Notes: generated from the sequence alone by a model not told the origin. Shown: positions 1 to 13,235, numbered from the stretch's first letter. The stretch: DNA of 64,000 bases from Cercis canadensis (GCA_003255065.1 QAOA01003658.1:25330-89329); one strand, 5' to 3'. Numbers and translations: made by a program.

Positions 1-383
1 TAGATCAACCCATTTAGGCATATTACCCAACAATTTGCTGGCCTATTTAAAATGGAGCCAATTTAACCTGGGCCAAATTGGCTCACGGCCCAATAGAATC
101 AGGCCAAAACGGGCCGGACCGGCCTGTTACCCAACTCTTTTTGGGAATAAAGACTGAGAATCTAAGTCACTATCTAGTAGCATAGAAATGACAAGAGAAA
201 CAATACTTGAGCATAAACTACTACTCCAGGTGACAGCTCTAAACAAATATCGTTACCTTCTATCCATAGCACCGGTGGCTCTTCTGCCACAGCAAGTGAT
301 GTTACTCTCTCCGCTGCCAACAAAGTTGAAGAAGGAGCTTCTCAAATTGTACCGGAGAAAAAAGCAATTATTTTCCTCTGAAA
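1..383 (+). promoter_or_regulatory. Upstream region of the EMB976-type PPR gene
   Basis: This stretch precedes the start codon at 384. Several TGGGCC/GGCCCA words lie within positions 60-125. Such site II (TCP-type) elements are common in promoters of plant genes for organelle proteins, including PPR genes. I infer that they belong to the gene's promoter and 5' leader. A short reading frame (188-442) overlaps the true start in another frame and is probably not a gene. Confidence 0.4.
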
Positions 384-3300
384 ATGGACTCTCTGAAATC
401 CTCCTTCCTCTTCTCCACTCCACTCCTACCTTCTCCCTCTGATCACCGTTCTCTGAAGCCCATTTCTAGACCCAAGTTGCTCATTCACTCCTCACTCCAA
501 CCAGACCCATGGTCCTCCAAAGATGGTGACTTTACCAAACCCAAGCCTAGATCCAAGAACCCCAAGAAGCCTCTCTCTGACGACGACGCTCGCCGCATTA
601 TCAAGGGCAAAGCCCGGTATTTGAGTGTTCTCCGTAGAAACCAAGGTCCACAAGCGCAGACCCCCAAGTGGATCAAAAGGACCCCAGAGCAAATGGTTCA
701 GTACTTGCAGGATGATAAGAACGGCCATTTGTATGGAAAACATGTGGTGGCGGCAATTAAGAAGGTGCGAGCTTTGTCACAGAAATCTGAGGGAGAGTAT
801 GATATGAGAATGGTTATGGGTTCATTTGTGGGGAAGTTCAGCTTTAGGGAGATGTGCGTTGTGCTCAAGGAGCAGAAAGGGTGGAGGCAAGCCAGGGACT
901 TCTTTGCTTGGATGAAATTGCAGGTTGGTTTTCCTTTTATTCTTTTGGTTCGTACTTATTCTAGTTTTTATTATTTTCATGGTGGGCGTGTTTTGAATTC
1001 AATAGGGCACGAGCTACTTTCCTTCTTTTGGGAATCCCCTGCTTTTTTAAGTATTATGCAATGCAACTCTTTTTCTTTACTAAACTTTGGAGCTTTAGTA
1101 TTTAGAAATAGGTTCTGAGCTAAACTAATGGCTGTGATAGTTTTGATTAGTGGTTTGCTTAATTACCAATATCCATGGTGAGGATATTTTGAATTTGGTA
1201 GGGAGTGAGCTACTTTCCTTCTGTTTGCAATCACCTGTGTTTTGAAGTATCATGTAACTCTAAAGATTCATTTTTTACTAAACTAATGGATTTGGTATTT
1301 TCAACTAGTGCTTTGTTTAGTTACCTAAAATCCATTACATTCTAATGCTTTGTCCAATGTATAGACTAGAGATTAGATATTATTTCTATGAAATGACAGT
1401 CTGGTGCTTCAACAGCTGAGCTACCGTCCGAGTGTTATTGTCTATACTATACTATTGCGCATATATGGGCAAGTTGGAAAACTCAAACTGGCTGAAGAGA
1501 CCTTCTTGGAGATGCTTGATGTGGGGTGTGAACCAGATGAAGTAGCTTGTGGCACCATGCTTTGTTCATATGCCAGATGGGGACGCCATAAGGCTATGTT
1601 GTCTTTTTACTCTGCAGTAAATGAAAAGGGAATAATACTCTCTGTTGCTGTGTTCAACTTTATGCTGTCTTCTTTGCAAAAGAAATCACTCCATAGAGAG
1701 GTTGTAGAGCTGTGGAGGGATATGGTGGGAAAAGGGGTGGTACCTAATAATTTTACTTATACAGTAGTCATCAGCTCATTTGTCAAAGAAGGGCTGCATG
1801 GAGATGCTTTCAAGACTTTTGATGAGATGAAGAATGGTGGATTTATTCCTGAGGAGGTAACTTATAGCCTGCTTATTAGTTTAAGTGCCAAAAATGGCAA
1901 CAGGGGTGAAGTTCTAAGACTGTATAAGGATATGAGATTTCGAGGAATAATTCCGAGTAATTATACTTGTGCCTCACTTCTATCTTTGTATTACAAATAT
2001 GAGGACTACTCTAGAGCCCTTTCCCTCTTTTCAGAAATGGAAAGCAAAAAGATTAAAGCTGATGAAGTCATATATGGTCTGCTCATAAGAATTTATGGAA
2101 AACTTGGATTATATGAGGATGCTCAGAAAACATTTGAAGAGACAAAGCAGCTGGGCTTACTGACTGATGAGAAAACATATCTGGCTATGGCACAAGTCCA
2201 TCTTACTTCTGGAAATGTAGACAAAGCCTTGGAAATCATTGAACTCATGAAATCAAGAAACCTATGGTTCTCTCGATTTGCTTATATTGTCCTGTTGCAG
2301 TGTTATGTGATGAAGAAAGACATAGTATCTGCTGAAGAAACATTTTTCGCTCTACGTAAGACTGGACCTGCTGATGCTCGTTCTTGTAATGATATACTCA
2401 ATCTGTATGTGGGACTTGATTTGATGAAAAAGGCCAAAGATTTTACTGTCCAATTAAGGAAGGATCAGATACAGTTTGATGAACAGCTTTATAAGACAGC
2501 TATGAAAGTGTATTGTAAGGAGGGAATGCTACTGGAAGCTGAAGAGTTGACAAAGCAGATTATTAAGAATGAATCTTATAAAGATAATAAATTCATTCAG
2601 ACATTTTATTGGGTTCTTTCTGAACATATGGGGGATGAGCAATCTGATGATAAACTTATGGCCATTGACCACCCTGAGACTATAGCTCTTGGGCTGATGG
2701 TCAGTTTATATCTGATAAATGGCAACTTTAGCAAGACAAAAGTCATACTGAAGTTATTGCTTGGTTCTGCTTCTGGTTCAAATATTGTTAGTCAGCTCAT
2801 TACCAGCTTGATTAAAGATGGTATGAGTATAACTTATATGCTCCAGATATCTGTAATACAGAAACAAGGAATTATATCTAATTAAGTAAAGATTTCTTTG
2901 AGTGATATTTGTGATTAATACATTTTTTTCTTTGTCAGGAGAAATCAGTAAAGCAGAATCTCTTAGCCATCAATTAGTCAAGCTTGGCCGTGGGATGGGG
3001 GAAGCTACTATAGCTTCTTTAATTAACTATTATGGCAAACAACAATTGCTGAAGCTGGCTGAAGATATCTTTGCAGAATTTAGAAATTCTCCAACATCTA
3101 GTAAACTAGTATGTAATGCCATGATTGATGCGTATGCCAAATGTGGTAAACAGGAGGAGGCATTTTTGCTTTACAAGCAATTAAAAGAGGAAGGGCATGA
3201 TTTGGGTGCTGTTGGAATTAGCATTGTTGTGAATGCTTTGACTAATAGAGGTAAATTTATGCAAGAGTAGAGTAAACTCTGATCCTTATATTTAACTTGC

Positions 3301-6192
3301 ACACACACACACACAACCCTTCCTGTCCTTACATATTAGTTCTACCAATAAGATTGAATACATTTGGACAGAGTTGTATTCTAGTTAGTTCGATTCCCGG
3401 AAACAGAACCACTGTTAGTTTATGGCATGTAAATGTAATAGTTATAGTGTGTGTATGTGATTGGTTGATAAATGGGTGAGTATGAAATGATCTGTCATTC
3501 CTTCAACTATTTGCCATTCCCATGTTACCATCATTTCTTACTCACCCATTTATGAACCAATGCATGTTTCATGTAAATTTTTGTTTAGAGAACAATATTT
3601 CCTCCACTTTCCTTTTTTATTTTTTATAAGTTATATCTTGAGATTGGAGTTTACTGATTATGTCTGCTTGTTGTATATCTTTTTTTTTGGTTGTAACTGG
3701 ACTGTTATGCAGCTTTCTTGGATTCAATAACATACATTCCGCAGATCTTTTTCCCCCTTTAAATGGAGTTGAGTTTGTTCAAATTTAAAAGGCTCCTTTT
3801 CAACTATTTCTGCAGGACTCCAATCATGACAGAATATGCAGGAAATTTTTTGCCTGCTATCAGTTGAAGCACATAATCGAATTAGATTTTTATAGGAAGA
3901 ACTTTTGGTTTTAAAGAATAGTGTTGTTTGAGAAGCTAAAATACAAGCTCTTGACATAACTGCAAACAGAGGCATAACTTATATCCCTAATACCAGTAGT
4001 CTTACCTTCACCCTAGTTTCCTTGTGTCAAAGGTGAAGTAATATGATTTGCCTGGGTTTATGGCTACTAGTTCTGTGACTCTGTCAAATAGTTTCAGAAA
4101 TTAGGAAGTAAAAGAATCATAATGTATTTCTTGTTGCATCTTTTTTTATTATCCAGTTGTTCTAGCATTGTGTTGATAATTACAAGAATAATTTCTTTTC
4201 AGGAAGGTACCAGGAGGCAGAGAATATTATTTGCAGGAGTCTTGAAGAAAACATGGAGCTTGATACTGTTGCATACAATACCTTTATCAAAACCATGCTT
4301 GAAGCAGGTTGATATTTAACATTCCATATGCATTGAAAGATAAAAGTTCAGCATAAAGCTTGCTAACAGTATATGTACTATGTCATAGGCAAATTGGATT
4401 TTGCATCCAGTATTTATGAGCGCATGTGTTCCTTGGATGTTGCTCCATCAATTCAAACAATTAACACCATGATAAGGTTATAGTTTTCACATGCTTCTCT
4501 TCCACTGATACTAATTTTTGTGTATACCTTATTTGTTGTCATTTTTCAGACTGATTGTTAAACTGTTGGTGCAGTGTCTATGGACAAGGTCAAAAGTTAA
4601 ATAAAGCTGTGGAGATGTTCCACAAGTCTCACTCATTGGGTGTGTCTTTGGATGAAAAAGCATACATGAATTTGATTGGCTATTATGGGAAAGCTGGTAC
4701 TACACTACTCTACTTTGACTGAGATGAAATTCTGATAATTGAGGCTGTAATGTTATAATAAAGCTTTAGTGCACTTGATTTTTGATGTGCATAAATTTTT
4801 TCTTCATTTTATCAAAAATATGATATACAGAGGATGGAGGAAGTTTTAGGACAACATCTATTAGACTGTTATCTGTCATGTCCTTTATTCAAAATGACCA
4901 ATAAAATCTTTATAATAATCTTGTCATTCCAGTAGCACCACTTGTATGTGGGGCAAAAGATCCAAGGTCAGTATTGCTGTATTGCTAACCAAAAGAAGAC
5001 CCTAAAAAAGTAATTAAAATAAGAAACAAGAATGAAGAGAAAGGAGACAATGGATGAAGTGATGAGATCATTACTTGCAAATTATAAAATATGTACAATG
5101 GTTGATAATTGGGTCATTTACTTTCTCGTGATTGGTATTTTCTACAGTTTTGGAAGAAAATCTTAACTATTTAGTTTACTTTGCAGGTAAGATGAATGAG
5201 GCTTCACAGCTGTTCAGTAAAATGCAGGAAGAAGGAATAAAACCTGGAAAGGTAAAGTTACAGGTTTTATTACTATATTCGAGCAAATAATTGCCAATTA
5301 TCTTTTAGGTTATTGTCAAAGAATCACTTGATTTTAATGCTTAAGCTGTTAGCCAAGGGCCCAATCTATACCGCTTACACGTATAAATCTTCTATACTTG
5401 TTTCTAATAAATTTACTCAAGACTTTAGTTTTTCTATTTATCCTGCCAATATTCCTTTGTAATTATCTCTCCGTGTTGCACTCATACTGTGAATAAAATG
5501 GTTATCTGTGGTTCAGTAAAATTACATTTCTGATATTGTAATGCAAGATGTAATTTATAATTTATGTCCATTTTATAACTTTGACATATTGACCATTCTA
5601 GTGCTTTTTCCTTGCCTGTACTGTGGAAAAGCAGGTTAGCTACAACATAATGATCAATGTATATGCTACTGCTGGACTTCATCATGAAGCAGACGAACTT
5701 TTCCAGGCCATGCAGAGACAGGGTTGCTCACCTGACTCTTTCACCTATCTTTCCCTTATTCAAGCATATTCAGAGAGCCTGAATTACTCTGAAGCTGAGG
5801 AAACCATTAATGCTATGGGGAGCAAAGGCATTTCTCCATCCTGTGCCCATTTTAATATTTTACTCTATGCTTTCACAAAAGCCGGGCTGATTGATGAAGC
5901 CAAAAGAGTTTATGAGGAACTATTAGCTTTCGGTTTAATTCCAGACATCATATGTTTCCGAACAATGCTAAGAGGTTACCTGGAGTATGGACATGTGGAA
6001 GAAGGTATCAACTTTTTTGAAAGTGTAAGTGAATCAACAAAAGGAGACAGGTTCATCATGAGTGCAGCTGTGCGTTTGTACCAATCTGCCGGGAAGGAAA
6101 GCAAAGCTGAAGCAATATTGAATTCATTGAATAGCTTGGGAGTTCCATTGCTGAGGAAACTTAAAGTTGGATCAGGTCTAAAAACTCCATGA
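384..6192 (+). CDS. EMB976: Pentatricopeptide repeat protein, EMB976 (At5g27270) type, 8 exons
   Basis: The gene encodes a P-class PPR protein of the family whose Arabidopsis member is EMBRYO DEFECTIVE 976. PPR proteins bind organelle RNA. I place the exons at 384-923, 1416-2820, 2939-3250, 4203-4307, 4389-4476, 4575-4696, 5187-5251 and 5635-6192. All junctions are GT-AG, all phases agree, and the total is 3195 nt (1064 aa), close to the roughly 1040 aa I recall for Arabidopsis. Residues 1-40 are rich in Ser, Pro and Leu with few acidic residues, which fits a plastid transit peptide. Residues 50-180 hold the basic pre-repeat segment ending FFAWMKLQ. Exon 2 onward is tandem 35-residue PPR units, with repeated motifs such as TYxxLI, VxYNxMI and AxxLFxEM. 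There is no E or DYW tail, as expected for the P class. Exons 4-7 are short and would be missed by ORF calling. I see no frameshift or premature stop, so the gene looks functional. Confidence 0.95.
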
Positions 6193-6605
6193 GATGGTTT
6201 AATTACTTAAGAAGTTGAAATGAGATTGTGTACTTCAGTGGCTACATGGTGATGGAGAAATGTTGGTTTTTACAAATGGAACATGCATACAAATCCAATA
6301 TACCTGATGTGGTGATAGTGGAAGACTGATGATGATCACTTGCCACATGTCTTTGATAACAGTGCATCTCTTATTCAAATCTGGATATGCCAGAGGAACT
6401 CTCTAGCACCGCACTAAAGGAAGGTGAACCAAGACTTTACAAATGCAACTATCAAAGAGCTGGAATACACATAGGATAGCTATGGTGTCAGGGAGGGTAC
6501 TTCTGCTGACAAATTTGGGGGTTCATGGCTGCGGATTTTAGATCCAGTTCTTTCTCATAAACTGGAATGAATTAGCAGAAGGAAGAAGAGGAGAGAGACC
6601 TAGAG
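6193..6605 (+). other. 3' flank of the PPR gene
   Basis: The interval between the PPR stop codon and the F-box relic probably contains the PPR 3' UTR. I see no clear poly(A) signal and no further coding sequence. Confidence 0.4.
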
Positions 6606-7687
6606 ATGGGGTATCTGCCAAAAGAATTGGTTTGGTGGAGGAGGTTCTCTTGCCACCTGAGTCTCTGAAAGGGTTCCAAGGTGTCAGCAAGTCCTGGTAT
6701 TCTCTCTTCAACCACCCGACTTTTATATTAAACCATCTGTTGAAATCCATCCAAAACTGCCCCCTTATCCTTTTTAAGAATTCCTCCCTTAACAAATGGG
6801 AAGACTCACTGTCTTTGCTACTTAGAGCAAACAGCAACAGTTTCACTACTGCAGACATCCGGGTGCAGCATATGAAGAGGTACTTCCATATTTCAGATCA
6901 CTTTAATGACCTCGTATGTTTGTGTTGTGAAACAAGCTCTTCATTCCTCAATATTTCACATGAATATGATCAGTGTCAAGGTATCATGTTGTGTAATCTG
7001 GCGATAAATGAATTTAGGATTCTTCCTAATTCTAGTGACAATCCAGTGGCGGTTCGTAACTTCAGCAATTGGAATGGAGTATGATCTTAGTACTAAGTAT
7101 TCTAAGATTATTAGGGTTTACAAGGATATAGTGAGTATTTACAATTTAGCTGATTATGCAGTGTATATGGAGGAATATACTTTGAGTAAAAATACTTGGA
7201 GAAGAATAGGCATGACTAAAGTAGTAGCTTTTATTTTGGATGATTTTAATTGTTTTGAATTGTACATCAAAGGGGTTTATTATTGCTGGCCAAGAAAGCA
7301 TGATAGCAAAAGAATAATCATATGCCCTATTCAGGGAATGGGGCTTTTCATGAGATATTAGTACGAATAACAAGAAATTTTCGCGTCTGAACTCTGAAGC
7401 TTATTGCATTCAAAGTATCAATCTATTTAATTGGCCATTGTTTCTCATCATTTGAGATCAGTTAGAAGGACAGAATTGGCACTCGAGTAATATTCTTGGA
7501 TCAAATTGTGGTGTGTGCTGATGCTTCCAAGAGATATAAATCCATTAACCTCATGGAACAGTAACAAAACTGCTTCTGGCAACACGGAATAATGAACTAA
7601 AGTTCTACTATTTTGATTCCCAATGAGGTCAAGAATTTTCATTTGCAGAGGGATGAGTTGCCTCTCATTGTGAATCCAAAATTTTAA
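6606..7687 (+). pseudogene. F-box protein relic with F-box-associated domain, frameshifted
   Basis: The start at 6606 (M-G-Y-L-P-K-E-L-V) resembles the opening of an F-box. After a shift, the frame at 6632 continues with LPPESLKGFQGVSKSW, the second half of an F-box motif, then SLFNHPTFILNHL, typical of CPR1-like plant F-box proteins. A middle segment (NEFRILPNSS) ends in a stop at 7084, and the F-box-associated part resumes in another frame (7055-7361). More C-terminal pieces (LLLATRNNELKFYYFDSQ, then LPLIVNPKF and a stop at 7685-7687) occur in yet other frames. At least three frameshifts plus internal stops rule out a working protein. In the family, F-box proteins recruit substrates to SCF ubiquitin ligases. 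This copy should be inactive. Confidence 0.8.
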
Positions 7688-9896
7688 TAGAGAAAAGAAT
7701 GTTAGATTCCATAGTATAGTAGATTGTTGTTAACAGTTTATGCTCAATGAATATCAATGCAGCATTGTGGATTGTGGCATTTACAATACAGTAAATGAAG
7801 TTGGTTTTGGAGATATCCAATTTATATTTTGAATTGTTAAAAATTCTTGTATAGGCACATTTGCACTGAACCATAAATAGAATCTATCTATTCATTTTCA
7901 AATTTATTAGCACACATTGTAATGTACCACAATTATTTGAAGCATGGATGGGAGAATGGAGCAGTTTTCTTTATTATTTTGGAGCCGAGAATGTAAGCAT
8001 TTGGCTGTTTCAATTAATCTAACCAACTTGTGGTTAAAATTTCAGTCAAGTTGTTCAAACATCTTTCTAAATTATTTACAGCATTTAGAGGTTTCAAATT
8101 CTCCAGTGTCATAGTCATATGGCATTGTTGATAATATCTATGGCAAGTGTGACATTTGAAATATTTAAAAAAAATCCTTTTATTTTTTTCGCTGGAAAAT
8201 AATTTGAGGACTATTTTTATTCAAAATTTAGATGATATAAATTTAACTTAGTCATTGTTAAAAAATGCAATTTGGGAAAAAAATTTCACAAATACTATAG
8301 TTTCAAAACAATTTTCACTAATGTACATTTGAATATTTTAATGAAGTAGAAAAAAGAGAGTTAAAAGGGTCAATGGCATAATATGGCGTTCCACTGGTGC
8401 CATAGCCACCTAACAGCCTTCATCGCAGTCTCCCATCTACAAAAGACAATGTTGACATATGGCAAATTGCATGGGTGATGTCATATGCCAAATGACGTCA
8501 CCAACATGATTATGTCATTTGGCATATGATGTCACCTAACTAGTGATATCACTATTTGTACTAGCTACATTTACATCTTTTTTTTTTTCTTGAACTTAGA
8601 TAATAATAAAATATTTAAAAGAATGATATTGATGAAAATATTTTTAAAAGTATCTCATTTGTAGAATAAGTTCCATAAAATGCACTATTGAAGTGCTTTA
8701 CCTGTAAAGGGTGTTCTAGGATTTTTGTCTCATGCCATATTTAAAGCGCAACGTGCCTGCTGCCGAAGTATCCATTTTTATCATCGTTTTGAACAAATCA
8801 AAATGTCTTAAAAGGATTTTTTTGGTCCTTCAAAAGAGTCATTATTAGTTTTGTGCTTGAAAGAATTCTGGTATTAGAAAACTGATTCTGTCCATAAAAA
8901 TGGTTACCCCTTTGATTCTCAATGGTGAAAGTTAATGGAATCTGACATGTGACCTATTAAACGATAGCATAGACCATTAAATGCTGTTTTAATTGGGTTT
9001 AAACTCAATATCTAAGACTTCCCAACCTCAGCCAAAATTATCCACAAAATATGAAGAAGAAAGAAATTTGCAATTCCCAGTTTTTTTTTTTTTTTTAATA
9101 ATTATTGCTTAATTTTGCTATTATGGCTAATTTTTCTTTCTAGAGATTGAATATTTATACTACAATGTATGTTTATATACTTTCAAGAAACTCCAATATG
9201 AGAAGAGTAGATATTTAAGTCGCTAATAATATCATCTTAATAACACCACAATCATCCAGAGTAAGTACATCAAGATTTGATCTCTGGATACATGACCACT
9301 TGAGCTATTGTTTGATGTCTTATTAAGGCTAATTTGAGTGTTTAAGAAGTCATGTACATGCCATTTTTTTTGGTTTATCATGAGGTGGTCCCCACCTATA
9401 CCTTTCGTGTGAGACTAATCCTTATTTAAACTTCGATATGTCCTAGCTACTAGTACTTTTTGCAAGATCCAAACTCTTAACATTATCTCAAAATTCGCCT
9501 TACATAAAATTTAGTTTACAAAATGAGTCATACCTAATGATTAGGCATGTGCATGTCATATATATTTAAATAACTCATTTATAATAATATTTTTTAATGC
9601 CACATCATCTTATGTCAAGTTTTTGCCACGTCATATCTTCTATCAGGTTTTTAGCAGCACATTGAAGGATGGCTCATTTTAAAAAAATAGAGAGATCAAA
9701 TATTTTATTTTTAATTGACATCAGTATCTCATTATCCACTCGTTAGTGTTTTCAAATTTCAACCTTTCATTGGGCATGGCTCAAAGGATTCAGCTGAACT
9801 TGGGGGCAAAAAAGAAAATTCCGTATCTTTAATACAAATAAAGGAAGCTGTTCATTGTCTTCTCCATACATATAGCAGATCAGTTCTTCTTCCAAG
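7688..9896. other. AT-rich intergenic region
   Basis: This is about 2.2 kb without a supportable gene. It contains poly(A/T) tracts, a strong inverted repeat at 8474-8536 (listed separately), and just before 9897 the probable promoter and 5' leader of the DnaJ-type zinc-finger gene. Confidence 0.5.
8474..8536. repeat. Imperfect inverted repeat (hairpin)
   Basis: Two arms of about 27 bases are nearly complementary around a spacer of about 6 bases. Each arm contains CATATGCCAAATGAC or its complement and ends in GGTGA/TCACC. This could be a small foldback element, but I could not find a convincing target-site duplication. Confidence 0.6.
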
Positions 9897-11627
9897 ATGC
9901 TCCATTTCTCTGCTTCTGCTTGCTGCAACAGCTTGGTACCTCCACCACCATCTCTTCGCCCAACCATACCCATAAGAAGACACACCACTCTTACAACTTT
10001 TGCTGCAAAATCTGGAGGATTTTCACTTAATTCGGTGTGTGCGCTTCTGAGATTATAGTTTTATATAAACAATTTCAATATTAGAAGAACAATATGGAAA
10101 TTAAAGATATAAATTTGGCATGCTGTTTGCAATTTGTCATGAAAATTTCTGGTTTGGAAAATTAAATTTTTATTCAGAATCACCATTGTGTTTGAGTTGT
10201 AGGCTTCCATTTTCAATAACGTATAGTTATTTTTTCTGCCCTTTGAATCTGCCTGCAGATACTGAAAAGATGTGAAACTTGTGGAGGCAAGGGTGCCATA
10301 GACTGCGCTGGATGTAAGGTGCTAAGCTAAGTGCTATCCTTTAAACCTCTTTCTGTTAACTACTGCGTGATTGAATTATAATACACTTTTTTTAATTTTA
10401 CATCTTGAGTTTACTAAATCTAGAATATCTACAGCTTACGAATTTCAACAATATATCTTGAAACACAATGTTCTGAAAATTTCTAAAATTATAAACTAAT
10501 TATTCAATATTACAAGTAGTACTGATACTATAAACATAACTAAGATAATTTAGGTCATGTATTTTATAAGTCTTGAATATCTATTAAGTAAAATAAACGA
10601 TACAAATCATTTTAGTTATCAATTTTACTTCTTGTGTTAAATAACAAGCCAAAATTATATAATATGATAAAATTTATTAAATGGATAATGTGTATATATG
10701 TACACTTCGCTCAAATTGTGACAGGGGAAGCATTAGTATAGGAGTTTGTGTGATGAATTTGTTATCAAGAGAGCGAAATATGAATCCCTTTGTCTGCACT
10801 TTTCAAGCATTTTCTAGCTACTAAAGCGCAATTAAACATGTTCTTGAGTTAAATAAGAAGTAATTGCCTTATTGTGGTGCAGCCTTTCTCCTCCAGTCAC
10901 GAACCATGCTTGGACCTTGATAAATAATGAAGAATTCTTTAGTAGTTTCACTGAATTTTTGCAGGACAATACAGAAGGTAGTGAAACTAAGTTTAAAAGG
11001 CCAGGGCAGGTAAATTAGGAAATAAAATTGAAAAAGGCCATGGCAAGTATCAATTTAGTCAATAAATTTCACGTAAAATTATTGACGAATCCAGAAATAA
11101 CATAATTACATAATGAGGAGCCAAACTATAAAAATGGACAGACTCTCAAGCATTTTCTTTTAGGGATCTGATGAAAATGTGGGGGGTGGCCAGGGGCACT
11201 GACCCCCTTAGATCCATCACTACATAAAATGGTAATCCTAAAAGTTTATTTATGTGCAATTGACTTATGATTTACACTATTCTTCTATATTATCAAGGTA
11301 CTTATAACTTGTACTAATCCCTTTCTTACCAGCTGATAAAGATTTCTTGAAACAATGCTACTTTGCTTTGACAGGGGACTGGAAAGAACAAGAAGAATGG
11401 AAATATCTTTGAACGATGGAAGTAAGTTCTTCTATCTTGTATTTTTTAGGATAAAGAAAATTCATGACTTGTATGCAATTACACTCGAATAATTTATTAT
11501 TGTTCATTATAAATCAGCTTCTGAAATGTATTGGTTTAGATGTTTTGACTGCCAAGGATTTGGGCTGAAGAGTTGCCCCAGCTGTGGACAGGGAGGGTTA
11601 ACACCAGAACAAAGAGGAGAAAGATAG
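9897..11627 (+). CDS. Small plastid-type DnaJ cysteine-rich (BSD2-like) zinc-finger protein, 4 exons
   Basis: Exons at 9897-10034, 10259-10318, 11375-11421 and 11540-11627 join in phase to give 333 nt (110 aa). Residues 1-46 are rich in Ser, Thr, Pro, Arg and Ala with no acidic residues, which looks like a plastid transit peptide. Residues 51-101 carry four CxxC motifs: CETCGGKG (51-58), CAGCKGTG (62-69), CFDCQGFG (83-90) and CPSCGQGG (94-101). These match the zinc-binding centre of DnaJ without the J domain or the client-binding C-terminus. Plant proteins with only this domain include BSD2, a Rubisco assembly chaperone, and short relatives such as At2g24860, which ends similarly (LTPEQRGER). 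I assign it to the short relatives rather than BSD2 itself, but the assignment is from memory. Introns 1 and 3 are short and intron 2 is about 1.06 kb. It is probably functional, with a role in protein folding or redox in an organelle inferred from the family. Confidence 0.85.
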
Positions 11628-12010
11628 GAGCTTCAATCCAAGAATTGAGATTTCAAATTTGAAAGCTCAAAAAATTTGTATGACTGGGAAATATAAATTG
11701 CCTGTGATTTGCTTAAACTAAGATGAGCACTTACTACCAAGATGTATTTTACATAACACCATTGTACAAATGTAAGATCTAAGCCATTTTCATCTATTTG
11801 GTGTTGTGCCTTTGTGATATTTTCTGTGCATATTTGTAGTGGCTCAATGAGCCTCAACATGCTAAAGATAGTTTCAATACTCATTTTATGAGCCCAACAT
11901 CACCTAAGCCTTAAAGCTTGGTGTAATTACCACTTTACCCTTAATTATGCCAATTCTAATGGCCATTAGTCACTAGCTCAGATATTACTAACTTTGGCAT
12001 CAGAGTTCAG
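11628..12010. other. Intergenic, 3' flank of the zinc-finger gene
   Basis: This probably includes the 3' UTR of the zinc-finger gene. I see no other coding signal before the NPF-like relic. Confidence 0.4.
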
Positions 12011-12640
12011 GTGGCTACCTCACTGTCTGGTCTGAGCTCACGTGCTTCCCTTGTGACACCTGACACTAAGGCGACCTTGGTGGCGACAATATCCTCTAAT
12101 ATCTTTTGCATGATTCCCATGATTCAACAAGGAACCTTCCTGTATCACAAGCCTTTAAAACCGGCACCTTGGACCATGGTTTCAGTTGTCTGCTGCATCA
12201 GTCAGTGTAGTGGCCCTAATCGCCTATGGCATATGCTCTCCTACTATGATCATTTTGTAACACCCGCAACGGCAAAAATTACAAAAAGTGAAGTGGGGCT
12301 GACAATAACGAGCCTTCAAAAAATAGTAATTGGTAACATCTTTTCAATTCTTACAATGGTGAGTGCAGGCTTAGTGGAGAAGCAAAGAAGGGCTACTGCT
12401 GTCTCACATGGTGCACCGAAGGGGGTAGCATCCATGTCTGTCGTGTGGCTAGCTCCCCAGTTTATACTACTAGGACTTTGTAAGGTATTCAATATTATTG
12501 GACACATTGAATTTTACAACAGTCAATCACCAGAGCACAGAGAAGCATAGGCAATTCCTTGCAATATCTTGTGCACACAATTATTCAAAAGAATGGCAGA
12601 TACGGTGACACCAATGCCTCCTTTCCTTGTTCATGAGTCA
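12011..12640 (+). pseudogene. NPF/NRT1 (peptide/nitrate transporter) gene fragment
   Basis: An open frame from 12011 to 12550 encodes 179 aa. From about 12235 it matches the late transmembrane half of the plant NPF family: SYYDHFVTPATAKIT, then a helix ending SILTMVSAGLVEKQRR, then SVVWLAPQFILLGLC and IIGHIEFYNSQSPEH. The word order fits the NPF2 group best. The frame ends at HREA, but the expected continuation (RSIGNSLQYLV) follows in the next frame from about 12540, so a one-base shift has broken it. A full NPF protein has about 600 residues and 12 membrane helices. Only about a third is present, without the N-terminal half. The first 70 residues of the frame are less clearly NPF-derived. 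I call it a degraded relic. Confidence 0.75.
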
Positions 12641-13235
12641 TAAAGTGGTGATCTAGGAAGCATGAATATGACATTTTGCTGTCGTGTCCCCGTGTTTGAC
12701 ACAAAACAAACATAGATACACCTTGGACATAGCCATGGCACATGTTCGATATGCGTATGGATCAAATAAATTTTTTTTTGGCTCAAACAGACACGGCACA
12801 GATTAGAACTAACAAAATGAACTCAACTTGATGGGCTAGCCCATATAACCCGAGATTTGGGTTGGGTTGGGCTGCCAAAATATTGGCCCGTCCCAGGCTG
12901 GCCTTTTTTTTTTTTTTTTCAAATCATCACAATAAAATTAGAAGTGTCAGAGACTTACACCATTTGGGGTTAAAGAAGATAATTCAATTATTCAATCTCA
13001 CCATTCAAAGCTAATAAAGGCACCTTATGGGAACTATCAACTGTGGTCATTAATCATTATCAAGTGAGGAAAACAAATGTTGCTTATGGGAACTATAACC
13101 TAGTATAACTATACAAGCTATGTGGACTAGCATCTATAATTGAGAAATAATGATTAATTGATTATATATATATATATATGCCATGATTAAACGATGCCTA
13201 TATAAATCTTCAAAAGATTTTGATAATTCTATTAC
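12641..13235. other. Intergenic AT-rich sequence
   Basis: No gene is visible. The stretch holds a TGGGCTxGCCCA-rich patch (12830-12905) and a short TA repeat near 13165, and ends at the first LTR. Confidence 0.4.

Noticed and set aside
485-743. Two minus-strand frames opposite the first PPR exon
   Set aside because: They are shadows of the exon, whose plus-strand reading has clear family similarity and consistent splicing.
1404-1415. Starting the second PPR piece at GTG 1404 as a separate gene
   Set aside because: The acceptor CAACAG at 1410-1415 joins exon 1 in phase, and the joined sequence MKLQ-LSYRPS matches the family. It is one spliced gene.
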